Below, piece by piece: positions 27,341 through 36,852 of a DNA stretch of 64,000 nucleotides. This stretch comes from Natrinema sp. SYSU A 869 (GTDB taxonomy: Archaea > Halobacteriota > Halobacteria > Halobacteriales > Natrialbaceae). The stretch lies in NCBI RefSeq assembly GCF_019879105.1, contig NZ_CP082247.1, positions 248,001-312,000 of the forward strand, given 5' to 3'. A model generated the notes under the pieces. That model was not told where the DNA came from, searched no databases, and was given only the letters and a program-made list of their open reading frames with translations. Every line of letters begins with the position of its first letter. The first letter of the stretch is position 1. Made by a program: the position numbers and the translations under genes.

Positions 27341-28225
27341 ATGTACGACCGGATTTTGATCGCCGTCGATGGGAGCGACGAGGCCGAGCGGGCGGCGGAA
27401 CGCGGACTCGAGTTCGCTCGCGTTTTCGACGCGACTGTTGCTGTCTTGCATGTCGTCGACCAGAAGTCGCTCCGACTCGCGACTTCCGCCGACGAGAAGG
27501 AGCGACTCCGAGAGCGCGGTGAAACCGTTCTCGAAGAAATCGAGGAACTCGCGTCTGCTATCGGCCAGCCAGTGACGACGGAACTGACGGAGGGGAAGCC
27601 CGCGATCCGGATCGCTGAATACGCAGCCAAACGAGACGCGGGGCTGATCGTTGTCGGAAGACAGGGACTAACGGGGCTCGGAAAGCGACTCCTCGGCGGC
27701 GTCACGGAACAGCTCCTCCGCCGAAGCGACGTCCCCGTTTTCGTCGTCCCGAAGAATGCCTCGGACGCAACGACCGACTACTCCGACCTGCTCGTTCCCA
27801 CTGACGGAAGCGAAACCGCTACCGTCGCTGCTGAACACGGTGCCGCGGTCGCACAACAGTACGGATCGACGGTCCACGTGCTCAACGTCGTCGATCTGCA
27901 GGCTGCGGGAGGTGCCTTCAACGCGGGCGGCCTCGAGCGCGAATTCGTCGATCGACTCGAGGCGGACGGCAAAGCGGTCGTCGAGGACGCGGCGACGGAG
28001 ATCGGAGACGCGGTCCCTGATGTCACGACCGCCGTCGTGCGGACGACGTCGTTCGAAGGTGTCACAGCCGGCATCTGCGAGTACGTCGACGATACCGATA
28101 TCGATCTCGTCGCCATGGGGGCGCGTGGCCGGTCGAATCTCGGTCGTCACGTCCTCGGCAGCGTCACCTCGACCCTCCTGCGGAGCGTCGACGTACCCGT
28201 ACTGGTCGTGACGCGGTCGCGGTAA
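27341..28225 (+). CDS. Tandem universal stress protein
   Basis: 294 residues with two UspA domains. Domain 1 (residues 1-140) starts MYDRILIAVDGSDEAERAAE and has GRQGLTGLGKRLLGGVTEQL; domain 2 (about 148-294) starts DLLVPTDGSETATVAAEHG and has GARGRSNLGRHVLGSVTSTL. Both glycine motifs are complete, so both halves may bind nucleotide. ATG at 27341 fits the usual start; upstream in-frame residues lack support. It belongs to a group of UspA genes and remnants between 24 and 38 kb. Confidence 0.9.
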   Translation: MYDRILIAVDGSDEAERAAERGLEFARVFDATVAVLHVVDQKSLRLATSADEKERLRERGETVLEEIEELASAIGQPVTTELTEGKPAIRIAEYAAKRDAGLIVVGRQGLTGLGKRLLGGVTEQLLRRSDVPVFVVPKNASDATTDYSDLLVPTDGSETATVAAEHGAAVAQQYGSTVHVLNVVDLQAAGGAFNAGGLEREFVDRLEADGKAVVEDAATEIGDAVPDVTTAVVRTTSFEGVTAGICEYVDDTDIDLVAMGARGRSNLGRHVLGSVTSTLLRSVDVPVLVVTRSR

Positions 28226-28364
28226 TGGAATCGCTGTGCCGTCCGATCCTCGTGAACGCGGTCCGTCAGCACCGTCGGAGCAGTATCGGTTCGACCGAGC
28301 CAGCATTCCACTCGAAGCAGTCCAAGCTGTCGCGTGAACGTCCTTGCGACGGCAGGCGATTCGA

Positions 28365-28922
28365 TCACGCGTCGGCTTCGAGATCACCCAGGACGCGGTC
28401 ACCGAGTGCGAGCACGAGTAATGCACCGATCAGATCGAAACCGAGGTCGAGGACGGTGTCTTTCGTTCCGTACGAGACGAGAACCGGTTCGAATCCGAGG
28501 CGATTCCCCGCGGTGTGAATGGCATATTCGACGGTCTCCCAGAGGAGTCCGAGACAGACGACGGCGGCGACGACCCGGGGACGGGGATCGCGACCCCGTC
28601 TCCGGCTGATCGCGAAGACAGCGCCGCCGAGGATCGACGAGGAGTGCGTATGTGTGAGGTGATCCCACCACCAGACATCGTCGTACGGACCGAGCATGCC
28701 GACGGCGTGGGTGACCATTCCGCTACGCACGTACATGCGTTGCCACGGACGGAGTTCGATACTGTATGCCCGTTCGGCGAGATCGGGAAGGAATGCTCCG
28801 ATCGCCGCGGCGACAGCGTTTGCAACCGTTCCTGGGTCACGTCGTCGTACTCCGAGGACGAACACTGCAAGCAATGCATACTGGATCCCGTGTTCTGCCC
28901 TCTGCTCGGCCAATGCTTTCAT
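28365..28922 (-). CDS. Polytopic membrane protein of unknown function
   Basis: About 185 residues from MKALAEQRAEHG; a start 11 codons upstream is possible. Predicted helices: IQYALLAVFVLGVRR, VANAVAAAIGAFLPDLA, a segment near SSSILGGAVFAIS, VVAAVVCLGLLWETVEY, and FDLIGALLVLALG. The WDHLTHTHSSS and LLWETVEYAIH motifs and the final LGFDLIGALLV resemble the DUF2238/YjdF-like family of small membrane proteins, an assignment I hold loosely. It is convergent with the tandem UspA gene. Confidence 0.6.
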   Translation of the reverse strand: MKALAEQRAEHGIQYALLAVFVLGVRRRDPGTVANAVAAAIGAFLPDLAERAYSIELRPWQRMYVRSGMVTHAVGMLGPYDDVWWWDHLTHTHSSSILGGAVFAISRRRGRDPRPRVVAAVVCLGLLWETVEYAIHTAGNRLGFEPVLVSYGTKDTVLDLGFDLIGALLVLALGDRVLGDLEADA

Positions 28923-29040
28923 CGTCTCAGTTCGTAATGGATATGCGGAATACATAGGGATATCGGCCCGCGCTCTGCCCAGTTCGTTCGGACCCGATTT
29001 CAGTTATCGACCGGTCTCGATCTAGAGACGATTACACGGC

Positions 29041-29334
29041 TGGCTCCTCGTCATCGCTATCTGAAACTATCTTGAACACCGACGTACCCTGCGACCCGAG
29101 TCCGACAATAGTGATGTCTTCTGCCTTGACGGACTCGGTGATCTCTCGTTCGGGCACCCTTTTTTTTAATCCGGTCCACGAGCGTCACGTCCCGCTCTGA
29201 CTCTCGGCGTCGACGACGGACAGGACGTGCAGTTCGGCGTCGTACCGTTCGGCGGCATCGATGGCGTGGCCAATTGCCCGGTCGACATCGGGACTCATAT
29301 CGGTCGGGAGCAGCAGTCAATCGGATATTGAATA
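29041..29334 (-). pseudogene. Decayed UspA gene
   Basis: On the minus strand LLLPTDMSPDVDRAIGHAID and AAERYDAELHVLSVVDAESQ match the first 45 residues of a UspA domain, then a stop. After a gap and an A-run, EITESVKAEDITIVGLGSQG matches the later part. The middle and end are missing. It belongs to the UspA cluster. Confidence 0.65.
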
Positions 29335-29930
29335 GACGTTTTCCCGAGAGTGGGATAAATCAGGAGTGCAGTTCTATCGGTCTCGGAGCACTCATTGGAT
29401 TCAAGTAGACCGCGCGCTCTGTGTTTGGTACTGAGATGACAGCGACAGGCTATCGACCCATAATTGTTTGAACTGTCGACTTCTCCACTTTCTGGCGGCG
29501 AGGCTGTGTGGTGGTGGCTACGCTGTTAACTAGCCGTCACGATAGAAATCGTCGTGGGGCTTGGCCACATCAAGTCTCGGATCGGTATAGTATCGGAATT
29601 ACAGCATATTAGGTCACACTTGTCTCGACAATAGCTTATTTCCGGTAGCCAACTGTTACAATAGTATGTTTGTAAATATTCGCTACTCTACCGACATATA
29701 GTGGAGAAGCAGGTCACTGCCACTGAAGCAATTGAAACAGTCAGTAATACGCCATGAAAATGACAGTATGACTTTCTATTGTGTCGAGTCAGATCTTACT
29801 CGGCCTCGAGAGTGATCCACTCGAGGGACTGGATAGGTATACTGGTTAGCAGAATATGATGTCGTCGATAGTCGTATGGTGGTTTGAACACGGTCACAGT
29901 ATTATACCGATGGGTCGCGTGTAGACTCGT
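29335..29930. other. AT-rich spacer
   Basis: About 600 bases, AT-rich compared with the genes. No gene or repeat was recognised; the last 30 bases hold the promoter of the UspA gene at 29931. Confidence 0.5.
29901..29908 (+). promoter_or_regulatory. TATA box of the UspA gene at 29931
   Basis: ATTATACC followed by GA lies 23-30 bases before the ATG; the paralogue at 24277-24702 shares the same TTATACCGA core. Confidence 0.55.
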
Positions 29931-30356
29931 ATGAGTGACCGACTCCTTGTTCCGTACGACGGTTCTGGACCGGCGAAAGACGCACTCGAGTACGCGCTCG
30001 AGAAGTTTCCGGATGCGGACGTAGTCGCCTTATATGTCGCCCCGGTTCCGGAAGGGTACTGGGTGGCGTTCCAGGATCCCGAAGAGCGGATTCCTGCCGC
30101 TGACCGGGCCCGCGATAATGGACGTGATATCCTCGATGAAGCGGCCGAACTCGCCGCGGATCACGGCCGTAATCTCGATACCGAAATCGCTACTGGGAAA
30201 CCCGACCACGAGATCGTCGATCTGGCGGAGGAGGAAGCGTACGATACGATCATCATCGGAAGCCACGGCCGTGAGGGAATTTCGCGCATCCTGCTCGGAA
30301 GCGTCGCGGAAAACGTCGTCCGCCGATCGCCGATCCCCGTCATCGTCGTCCGGTAG
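29931..30356 (+). CDS. Universal stress protein (UspA family)
   Basis: 141 residues, one UspA domain. It begins MSDRLLVPYDGSGPAKDALE and carries the complete nucleotide motif GSHGREGISRILLGSVAENV. The length and most of the sequence match the paralogue at 24277, including PDH in TGKPDHEIVD. Cytosolic ATP-binding stress protein, role inferred from family. It is followed after about 195 bases by another UspA gene on the same strand. Confidence 0.92.
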   Translation: MSDRLLVPYDGSGPAKDALEYALEKFPDADVVALYVAPVPEGYWVAFQDPEERIPAADRARDNGRDILDEAAELAADHGRNLDTEIATGKPDHEIVDLAEEEAYDTIIIGSHGREGISRILLGSVAENVVRRSPIPVIVVR

Positions 30357-30550
30357 CGTCGACTCCGATTCGAGACGAAAGCCGAGCCGACCGTGGTCAG
30401 GGACCGGTGTCAGGGGAAGCCAACGGTGACGAACGGGCCGCAGATATCGTGTTGCAGAACATCATGTCCCGTTCCGTACGAGCCCTGGTGCGCTTCTGGC
30501 TCAGGGATCTCCGGATAGTATTTTGGGACTCCGCGAGGTATGCCAGTTCG

Positions 30551-31000
30551 ATGTCTCGGCAACTACTGGTTCCCGTCGACGGATCACCGCTGTCCAAGCG
30601 AGCACTGGAGCGCGCGTTCGAGGAATATGACGATGCTTCCATCGTCGCACTCCACGTACTCGATCCCACGGATCCCGGGTACAGTTCTCCGACCAACGTT
30701 GACGTCAGAAACGAACCGCCCCACGGTTCCGAAGAGTGGTACGAGCGGGCGAACGAAGAGGAGGAGAAAATTTTCGACGACGCACGCGACCTGGCGAGCG
30801 AATACGGCGAGGAGCTAAATACCGAAACCGCAGTCGGCGAGCCCGCACTCGAGATCGTCGACTACGCCGAGGAGAACGAGATCGATCACATCGTCATAGG
30901 CAGCCACGGACGAATGGAGGCGACGCGACTGATGCTCGGCAGCGTCACCGAGTTGGTCGTCCACCGGTCGCCAGTCTCTGTCACCGTCGTCCGTGACTGA
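30551..31000 (+). CDS. Universal stress protein (UspA family)
   Basis: 149 residues from MSRQLLVPVDGSPLSKRALE, with GSHGRMEATRLMLGSVTELV as the glycine motif near residues 122-141. It carries an acidic insertion (HGSEEWYERANEEEEKIFDD) in the middle, longer than in its neighbour at 29931. ATG at 30551 is chosen because the Usp first strand starts there; the frame is open 48 codons further upstream without family support. Confidence 0.9.
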   Translation: MSRQLLVPVDGSPLSKRALERAFEEYDDASIVALHVLDPTDPGYSSPTNVDVRNEPPHGSEEWYERANEEEEKIFDDARDLASEYGEELNTETAVGEPALEIVDYAEENEIDHIVIGSHGRMEATRLMLGSVTELVVHRSPVSVTVVRD

Positions 31001-31383
31001 ACCGATTGATAGTCGTTGCCCGTTCGCTCTCGGTACTGATTCGAGTCGCAGACGGGGTCCACACTGGTCGCCGTAGAAGTCTGCGGAACGACGCCGTGCT
31101 CGTCCACGATATCCTCGAGATAGCTTGCATTCTCGATGGAGAGCAATTCATCAATCGAGCGTCGAGGGGATTCGATCGGGTAGTCGTTTTATACTCGCAC
31201 TCAAGGGAGAAGGCACTGATACGATGGTATCGTTTCTCGTCCTCTACGACACTGGTGAGGGACAGACGGTCGAGACGGCGTAGCCAGGCGACTGCGGGTC
31301 GCTCGGCGGATGCCGACGGAATCGGACTGCCGTCGCGTCACCCGGCAGCACGTTTCGCATTGACGATCGAGAAACCGCGTGGC
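31001..31383. other. Spacer with a possible flavodoxin remnant
   Basis: About 380 bases. TATA-like TTTTATAC near 31187 precedes an ATG at 31224 that opens MVSFLVLYDTGEGQTVETA before a stop; this matches the FMN-binding start of flavodoxin-domain proteins. The rest is not recognisable, so at most a short remnant survives. Confidence 0.35.
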
Positions 31384-32671
31384 TCAGTCCTCGAGAGCCG
31401 CACTATGAGGGGATTCCGGTGCTGGTGCCGGTGGTTCGTGGGTGCCGAACTCGGGATGGGTCTCCTCCATCCACACGTAGACGACGGCACCGGAGAGGAA
31501 CATCAAGACCGCGGTCATGTAGAACGCAGCTTCGGCGTTCACGAATTCCATCGAAAGGCCGATCAGAATCGCGCCGACGCCGTAGCCGGCGTCGCGCCAC
31601 ATCCGGTAGACGCCCATTCCGGCCGACCGCCACGTCGGGTGGGCCGCGTCGCTGGGGACGGTCATCAGGTTCGGGTAGAGAAGCGCCATCCCGAGCCCGG
31701 AAATTCCGGCCAGGGCCACCCATGTGAGGTAACTGTCGACAAACACCATTCCGAGGACGCCCGCGCCGGCGAGGAACATCCCCGCGATGACCGGCGGACG
31801 GCGGCCGATGCGGTCGGCAAGGCCCCCGGTTCCGATCTGGAGGAAGTACATCGCGCTGTGGATGCCGACGACGACGCCGACGGCCTGGATCGCGAGCCCC
31901 TGACTCGTGAGATAAAGCGGCACCGCGATCCAGAACAGCGTGTCCACAAAGTTCTCGATGTGGCCGGCCTGGGCCGCCGCGAACAGCGTCTTGTCGCCGT
32001 AGGTCGCTCGCTTCAGCACCTTGTTGAACGGGAGGTTCGCGTCGCGGTGGTCGTCGTCGGCCTCCATCTGTGCGAGTTGGACCGTCTCTTTGATGAGGAA
32101 GACCGAGATGAGGAACGCGAGCACCACGACGGCGGCGAGGAAGTAGAACGGTTCCGGTCGAAGGCTGGTCTGGCCGGCGATGACGCCGGTAATCCATGCC
32201 CCGCCGCGACACCAGTGTAGCCGAATGCCTCGTCGATGCCGACGGCGAGCCCGCGCTGGTCGGGGCTCGCGAGATCGATCTTGGCGTTGATCGCCATGCT
32301 CCAGGTCAGCGCCTGATTGATCCCAAGCAGGATGTTCCCGGCGGTGATCCAGCTCCAGCTCGGCGCAAAGATGAGGATCACCGGGATTGGCAGTGCGGTG
32401 AGCCAGCCGAGCACGAGCACCGGCTTGCGGCCGTACTCCTCGCCCCATTTACCCGCGTAGAGGTTGAGAAGCGCCTTGACGAAGCCGAACGAGACGACGA
32501 ACGAGCCGATGACGAAAACGACTCGACCCCGAGCACATCTTCGCCGAGGACGGGGACGACGGTCCGCTCTGACCCGATCGTCAGCCCCGTCGCGAACACC
32601 AGCAGGACGTGCAGTGAGAACTGTCCGAGGTGCTCGCGAATGCCCTGTTTCAAGTTAGCTTGCCCACTCAT
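31384..32671 (-). pseudogene. Major facilitator superfamily transporter, two frameshifts
   Basis: Three minus-strand frames join into one 12-helix MFS protein of about 430 residues: start MSGQANLKQGIREHLGQFSL, shift near 32520, then GKWGEEYGRKPVLVLGWL (the loop 2-3 signature), shift in a G-run near 32208, then the C-terminal half with GGLADRIGRRPPVIAGMF (the loop 8-9 signature). Both shifts behave as single-base deletions. The stop-to-start distance to the rhodanese-MBL gene upstream is only a few bases, so it looks like the second gene of that operon. Substrate is unknown; context suggests sulfur compounds or an oxidised product. Confidence 0.8.
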
Positions 32672-32674
32672 TGA

Positions 32675-33784
32675 TTACTCGGCCGCACAGCGGTTAGGGC
32701 CCAGTTCGAGCTCGGACAGTTCTTCGTCGGGGACGTCCTCCTGCCCGACGTTCGTACGCTTGACGCGCTCGAAGTTCGGTGGATGGTCCGGGATGTCCGA
32801 GGCGAGCGTCTCGATGAACTCCTCGCGGTCACGCCCGAGGTCCTCGTTTCGTTCTTTGACGTCACCGAGTGTCGCAATCACCGGTGGCTCGGGTGATCCG
32901 GGGTCGTGTGCCGGGAGGACGACCGCATCGTCTGGACGGTCCAGCAGGCGCTGGAGGCTCTCGTAGAGCGTCGCGGCGTTGGCTTCGATGTCGGACTCTT
33001 CGATACCGGCTTCGACGCCGAGTTCGACGCGGCCGACGCTCTCGTGGAAGAGCGTATCGCCCGTGATGAGCGCCTCGCCGTCGACGTCGAACGAGACGCT
33101 GCCATCGCTGTGTCCCGGCGTGTGGATGACCTCGACGTCGACGGTCCCGACTTCGATCCGCTGTCCGTCTTCAGTCGGAGTCGCGTCGATAGCGAGCGCA
33201 TCCTTCGGATGGAGGGTGTATGGAACGTCGTGACGCTCGGCGAGTTCCGCACCACCGGAGACGTGGTCAGCGTGTGCGTGCGTGTCGAAGACACCGATGA
33301 GGTCGGCGTCGTGCTCGTCGAGGATTGCATCGTACTCGTCGAGGTAGTGGGAGGGATCGAACACGGCGGCTTCGCCGTCGGAGATCAGGACGTGCGAGAG
33401 ACAGCCCTTCCCGGGACGGGCGACCTGAACGAGCGTTCCGTCGAGGTCGGTCGGGACGGGGGCGCTCCGGTGAACGCGACTCCACCCGTTCATGCCGTCG
33501 GTGAGCGTCCTGGCGTTGTAGCCCATCTCTCGAAGAAGATCTGTTGCTGTCTGCGAAATGATCCCCGCAGCACAGACAGTGGCGATCTCTTTCACGTCCG
33601 GAAGGTCTTCGAAGGCATCCGTCGCCGTCTCCGGGTCGGCGGACAGTTCGTCGTAGACGTCGACGTTGGTGCTGTCGGGAATGTGCCACTCCTCGTAGTC
33701 GTCCCGGTGGCGGATATCGAGCACGAGTACGTCTTCGTCGTCGCGTAACCGATCACTGAGTTCGGTCGGACTGATTTCCGTCAT
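32675..33784 (-). CDS. Rhodanese / metallo-beta-lactamase fusion (persulfide dioxygenase-like)
   Basis: 369 residues. The N-terminal rhodanese domain (about 1-105) has VLVLDIRHRDDYEEWHIPDS and the active-site loop VCAAGIISQT with its Cys. The MBL domain (about 120-300) has THAHADHVSGG, the metal-binding HxHxDH, then GHSDGSVS and ALITGDTLF. The tail ends LELGPNRCAAE. ETHE1-type enzymes oxidise glutathione- or other persulfides with oxygen to sulfite; the fused rhodanese moves sulfane sulfur. It leads an operon with the MFS transporter and is divergent from the HTH-10 gene at 33874, its likely regulator. Compare the longer homologue at 49214. Confidence 0.88.
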   Translation of the reverse strand: MTEISPTELSDRLRDDEDVLVLDIRHRDDYEEWHIPDSTNVDVYDELSADPETATDAFEDLPDVKEIATVCAAGIISQTATDLLREMGYNARTLTDGMNGWSRVHRSAPVPTDLDGTLVQVARPGKGCLSHVLISDGEAAVFDPSHYLDEYDAILDEHDADLIGVFDTHAHADHVSGGAELAERHDVPYTLHPKDALAIDATPTEDGQRIEVGTVDVEVIHTPGHSDGSVSFDVDGEALITGDTLFHESVGRVELGVEAGIEESDIEANAATLYESLQRLLDRPDDAVVLPAHDPGSPEPPVIATLGDVKERNEDLGRDREEFIETLASDIPDHPPNFERVKRTNVGQEDVPDEELSELELGPNRCAAE

Positions 33785-33873
33785 CGATGTTTGTTCGTAT
33801 GGACGGGACCGGAATAGCAGTGGTGCGGGACATGACCGGCACCGTTAATGAGAACGAGCCCAAACAATGGTGT

Positions 33874-34608
33874 ATGAGTCTGTACGAGGCCTCGTTCCGA
33901 TTGAAGCACGAGTGTCCCTACCGGGAGATCTCGGAACGCTATCCGGTCCTCACTATTCGAGAGTGGTACCTGAGCGACTGTCAGGTGCTCGAGATCACCT
34001 CCGCGGAGGCACCGACCGATGACCTGCTCGAGGAGGTCAACGGGATCGGAACAGTCCTCCACAAGTCGATCGATGATTCGGGACTCCATGTCGTCACCCA
34101 ATCCTGCCTCTGTTCGCTCGAGGAGTCTATCTTGGAGCGGTTCGAGGCGCACAATTGTCTCTACCAGCCCCCGACGATTCACCGTCAGGGCTGGGAGCAT
34201 TATACGGTGATTGCGTTCGACGAAAGCGACGTTCGGGCGCTGGTTCAGGATCTCGAGGCGGATCGGAATATCGAACTGCTTTCCAAGACCGCGATCACGG
34301 AGCAACAAATCCCGCATAGCATGTTGGCGCCGGTCGATCGACTCTTCGAGGACCTTACCGACCGCCAACTGGCAGCGTTACAGTTGGCACTGGAGAACGG
34401 ATACTACGAACAGCCGCGGCAGACGTCGCTTCGAGAACTGGCCTCGCAGACGTCGGTGGCCCGCTCGACCTACGAGGAACACCTCCGGAAGGCGGAGAAC
34501 AAGTTCCTGACGAACGCTGGCACGTATCTGCGATTGGTGATGTCGGGGTCGGCAGCGAATCCGCTGCAAGCGGGTCGGTCGGGAACGTCCGAACAGAGCG
34601 CTGACTGA
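33874..34608 (+). CDS. HTH-10 (bacterio-opsin-activator-like) transcription regulator
   Basis: 244 residues. The N-terminal part YEASFRLKHECPYREISERY is the standard start of these proteins, with the conserved HxCPY. The C-terminal HTH-10 domain reads LTDRQLAALQLALENGYYEQ, TSLRELASQTSVARSTYEEH and LRKAENKF. Homologues begin at this Met, so ATG at 33874 is preferred over in-frame starts at 33787 and 33829. It is divergent from the rhodanese-MBL/MFS operon with 90 bases between starts, so it probably responds to sulfur or redox signals there. The CPY Cys/His could be a sensor; that is inference. Confidence 0.88.
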   Translation: MSLYEASFRLKHECPYREISERYPVLTIREWYLSDCQVLEITSAEAPTDDLLEEVNGIGTVLHKSIDDSGLHVVTQSCLCSLEESILERFEAHNCLYQPPTIHRQGWEHYTVIAFDESDVRALVQDLEADRNIELLSKTAITEQQIPHSMLAPVDRLFEDLTDRQLAALQLALENGYYEQPRQTSLRELASQTSVARSTYEEHLRKAENKFLTNAGTYLRLVMSGSAANPLQAGRSGTSEQSAD

Positions 34609-34689
34609 TCGCTCGTCGAACACTCGGCTGTGTTTCGTTCACCACGTGTGGCACACAGCTTCATACTGTTTGTGAACCTACAATCCTCG

Positions 34690-34944
34690 ATGGATCGAAT
34701 CGAGCTCGTCTACACGTTCGGGATGGACGATACAGAACTCGAGGACCACCTCGAACGTACTGACACTGGTGCCCTCGCACTCGCAGCCGACAGCGCCGCG
34801 TACGCGTTTCCCATCGCTCACTACTACGAGGACGAGACGCTGTACGTCCGCTTGTCGACCGACGGATCGAGTACGAAGTGTCGTGCCTCGACGATACTGA
34901 TTCCACTCAACGAGGAGGGCATCTTCTCGGAGTCTCGCCAGTGA
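34690..34944 (+). pseudogene. Truncated pyridoxamine-5'-phosphate-oxidase-like (FMN-binding) protein
   Basis: From MDRIELVYTFGMDDTELEDH through TGALALAADSAAYAFPIAHY to DETLYVRLSTDGSS it matches the N-terminal half of haloarchaeal PPOX-class flavoproteins. It then leaves the family and stops at 84 residues; normal length is about 150. The remaining half is not found downstream. Confidence 0.6.
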
Positions 34945-35088
34945 CCGTCACTGCTGTCGAGCGGTGTGTTCGGTGAAAGACAGCTCGACGGGTGGCCGCG
35001 TCCACTGGATCAATGACATATTTGTGTGCGCTGTTCGAACACGACGTATGGACGACCGCTCGACCGAGTACTACGGTGCCGTCGACCG

Positions 35089-36645
35089 ATGAACGGGTAC
35101 TATCTCCGATATCTCCAGGTTCTCCTTCGGTTCTTCCCGCTCGCGATTGCGTTCTTCAGAGATCGGCGGCGGTTTCTGCTGTTCGGACCGACTCGACAGG
35201 TTTCGATCGACGTCCACCGGCACCGTGCCGAACGACTCACCGAGACGATGCTCGAGCTCGGGCCGGCGTTCATCAAGGCCGGTCAGGTGCTGTCGACGCG
35301 GCCTGATATCGTCCCGCCGACGTACGTCAAAGCGTTCGCGACGTTGCAGGACGAGGTCCCCGAGGGCGCGGGCGGGGATCCACTGACGGTCGTCGAATCG
35401 GAACTCGGTGACGACCTCGATCTTGACACGCTCGAGCCGGTCGCTGGGGGCTCGCTCGCGTTCGTCTACACCGTCGAGTACGAGGATGAACGGATCGCCC
35501 TGAAAGTCCAGCGGCCCGGGATCGCCGCGGTAATCGAGCGCGACCTGCAAGTTATTAGGGGTCTTGTGCCGCTGCTCTTGACGTTCGCCGACGAACGACA
35601 GCGGTATTCAATCGAGAATCTCGCTGACGACTTCGAGGAGATCATTCTCGAGGAGCTGGATTTCGAGCGGGAGGCGGCGATCATGGCGGAGATCGAGGAC
35701 AACTTCGCGGACGACGACCGGATCGTCGTCCCGACCGCGTACGCCGCGCTCTGTTCGGGCCGTATTATCGCGATGGAGCACGTCGATGGCCGGAAAATTA
35801 CCGACGAGCGCGCCCTCGCCGACGTCGGAATCGGACGCACCGAGATGGCGACGGTGATCGCCCGCACGTACCTGAAAATGGGGCTCGTCGACGGCGTCTT
35901 CCACGCGGATCCACACCCTGGCAATCTCGCGGTGACCGACGACGGTCGGCTCGTCATTTACGATTACGGGATGAGCCAGCGCCTCTCGCAGCAGGAACAA
36001 GACGACATCACGAGCCTCTACCGTGCCCTCGTCCGCCGTGACGTCGACGGTCTGCTGAACACGCTTATCGCACTCGAGGTCCTCGACACGTCGGTCGATC
36101 GGGCCGCCGTTCGACGGGTCCTCGAGTTGGTAATCGAGAACCTCGAGGGGCAGTCCGATATCTCCTGGCGGGAGATCATCACGGAACTCTTCTCGACGCT
36201 TCACGAGTTCCCGTTTCGCATTCCGCCGAACGTTATGTTGCTCATGCGAGTCGGCACGGTCAGCGAGGGCGTCTGCCGGACCCTCGACCCTGAGTTCGAC
36301 TTCATCGCCGTCACGCGTTCATTTCTCGTCGAGCAGGGCGTCATCGAGAGCGAGATCAAAGCGCTCCTCGAGGACGTTCGGAACGACCTCCGGGCATCGG
36401 CACCCGTACTGGCGCGTGCCCCGGCGCGGTTCGATACCGTCTTCGGCCAACTCGAGCGGGGCGAACTCGTCGTCAGGACCGACCCTATCGAGTCAACGAG
36501 CGGCGGGGACCCTGGGATCGGGTACGCTATCATCGCCGGTGCCCTGATCGTCGCTACAGCCGTCCTGACGTTTCACGAACAGCCGCTTGAAATCGTGAGT
36601 GCGGCGCTGGCGGTCGCGTTCTTGGGGCGATACGCCCTTCGATGA
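35089..36645 (+). CDS. ABC1/UbiB-family atypical kinase
   Basis: 518 residues with a full UbiB domain and two C-terminal transmembrane helices. The family KxGQ motif is FIKAGQVLSTRPD (near residue 65); GGSLAFVYTVEYEDERIALK gives the Ala-rich nucleotide loop and catalytic Lys; FHADPHPGN and VIYDYGMS are the catalytic and metal-binding loops. The C-terminus has IGYAIIAGALIVATAVL and a final short helix, as in membrane-attached members. UbiB proteins are ATPases needed for isoprenoid quinone synthesis or lipid transport. A geranylgeranyl-reductase-like gene nearby (38031) also concerns isoprenoids. Confidence 0.9.
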   Translation: MNGYYLRYLQVLLRFFPLAIAFFRDRRRFLLFGPTRQVSIDVHRHRAERLTETMLELGPAFIKAGQVLSTRPDIVPPTYVKAFATLQDEVPEGAGGDPLTVVESELGDDLDLDTLEPVAGGSLAFVYTVEYEDERIALKVQRPGIAAVIERDLQVIRGLVPLLLTFADERQRYSIENLADDFEEIILEELDFEREAAIMAEIEDNFADDDRIVVPTAYAALCSGRIIAMEHVDGRKITDERALADVGIGRTEMATVIARTYLKMGLVDGVFHADPHPGNLAVTDDGRLVIYDYGMSQRLSQQEQDDITSLYRALVRRDVDGLLNTLIALEVLDTSVDRAAVRRVLELVIENLEGQSDISWREIITELFSTLHEFPFRIPPNVMLLMRVGTVSEGVCRTLDPEFDFIAVTRSFLVEQGVIESEIKALLEDVRNDLRASAPVLARAPARFDTVFGQLERGELVVRTDPIESTSGGDPGIGYAIIAGALIVATAVLTFHEQPLEIVSAALAVAFLGRYALR

Positions 36646-36852
36646 GATCGCGGATGACGGTCGGCGCTCCCTCTGAACACCGCTACAGCCTGTCTCGGTC
36701 ACGACGTGCTGTCGGACGCCCGACTCCTGTCGCGCGTTCCCCGAGCCCAGTGATCCGGAGGACGGACGGCAGCCCCATTCCCTGGACGAGGAGCTCGAGG
36801 ACGCTGTCAGAAACTAGTACCGAGGTCAACATAGAATACGATGCGACCGCGA

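Noticed and set aside
31006-32220. 404-codon plus-strand frame opposite the MFS gene
   Set aside because: It mirrors the MFS transporter and has the biased composition of an antisense frame; the minus strand gives 12 helices and MFS loop motifs.
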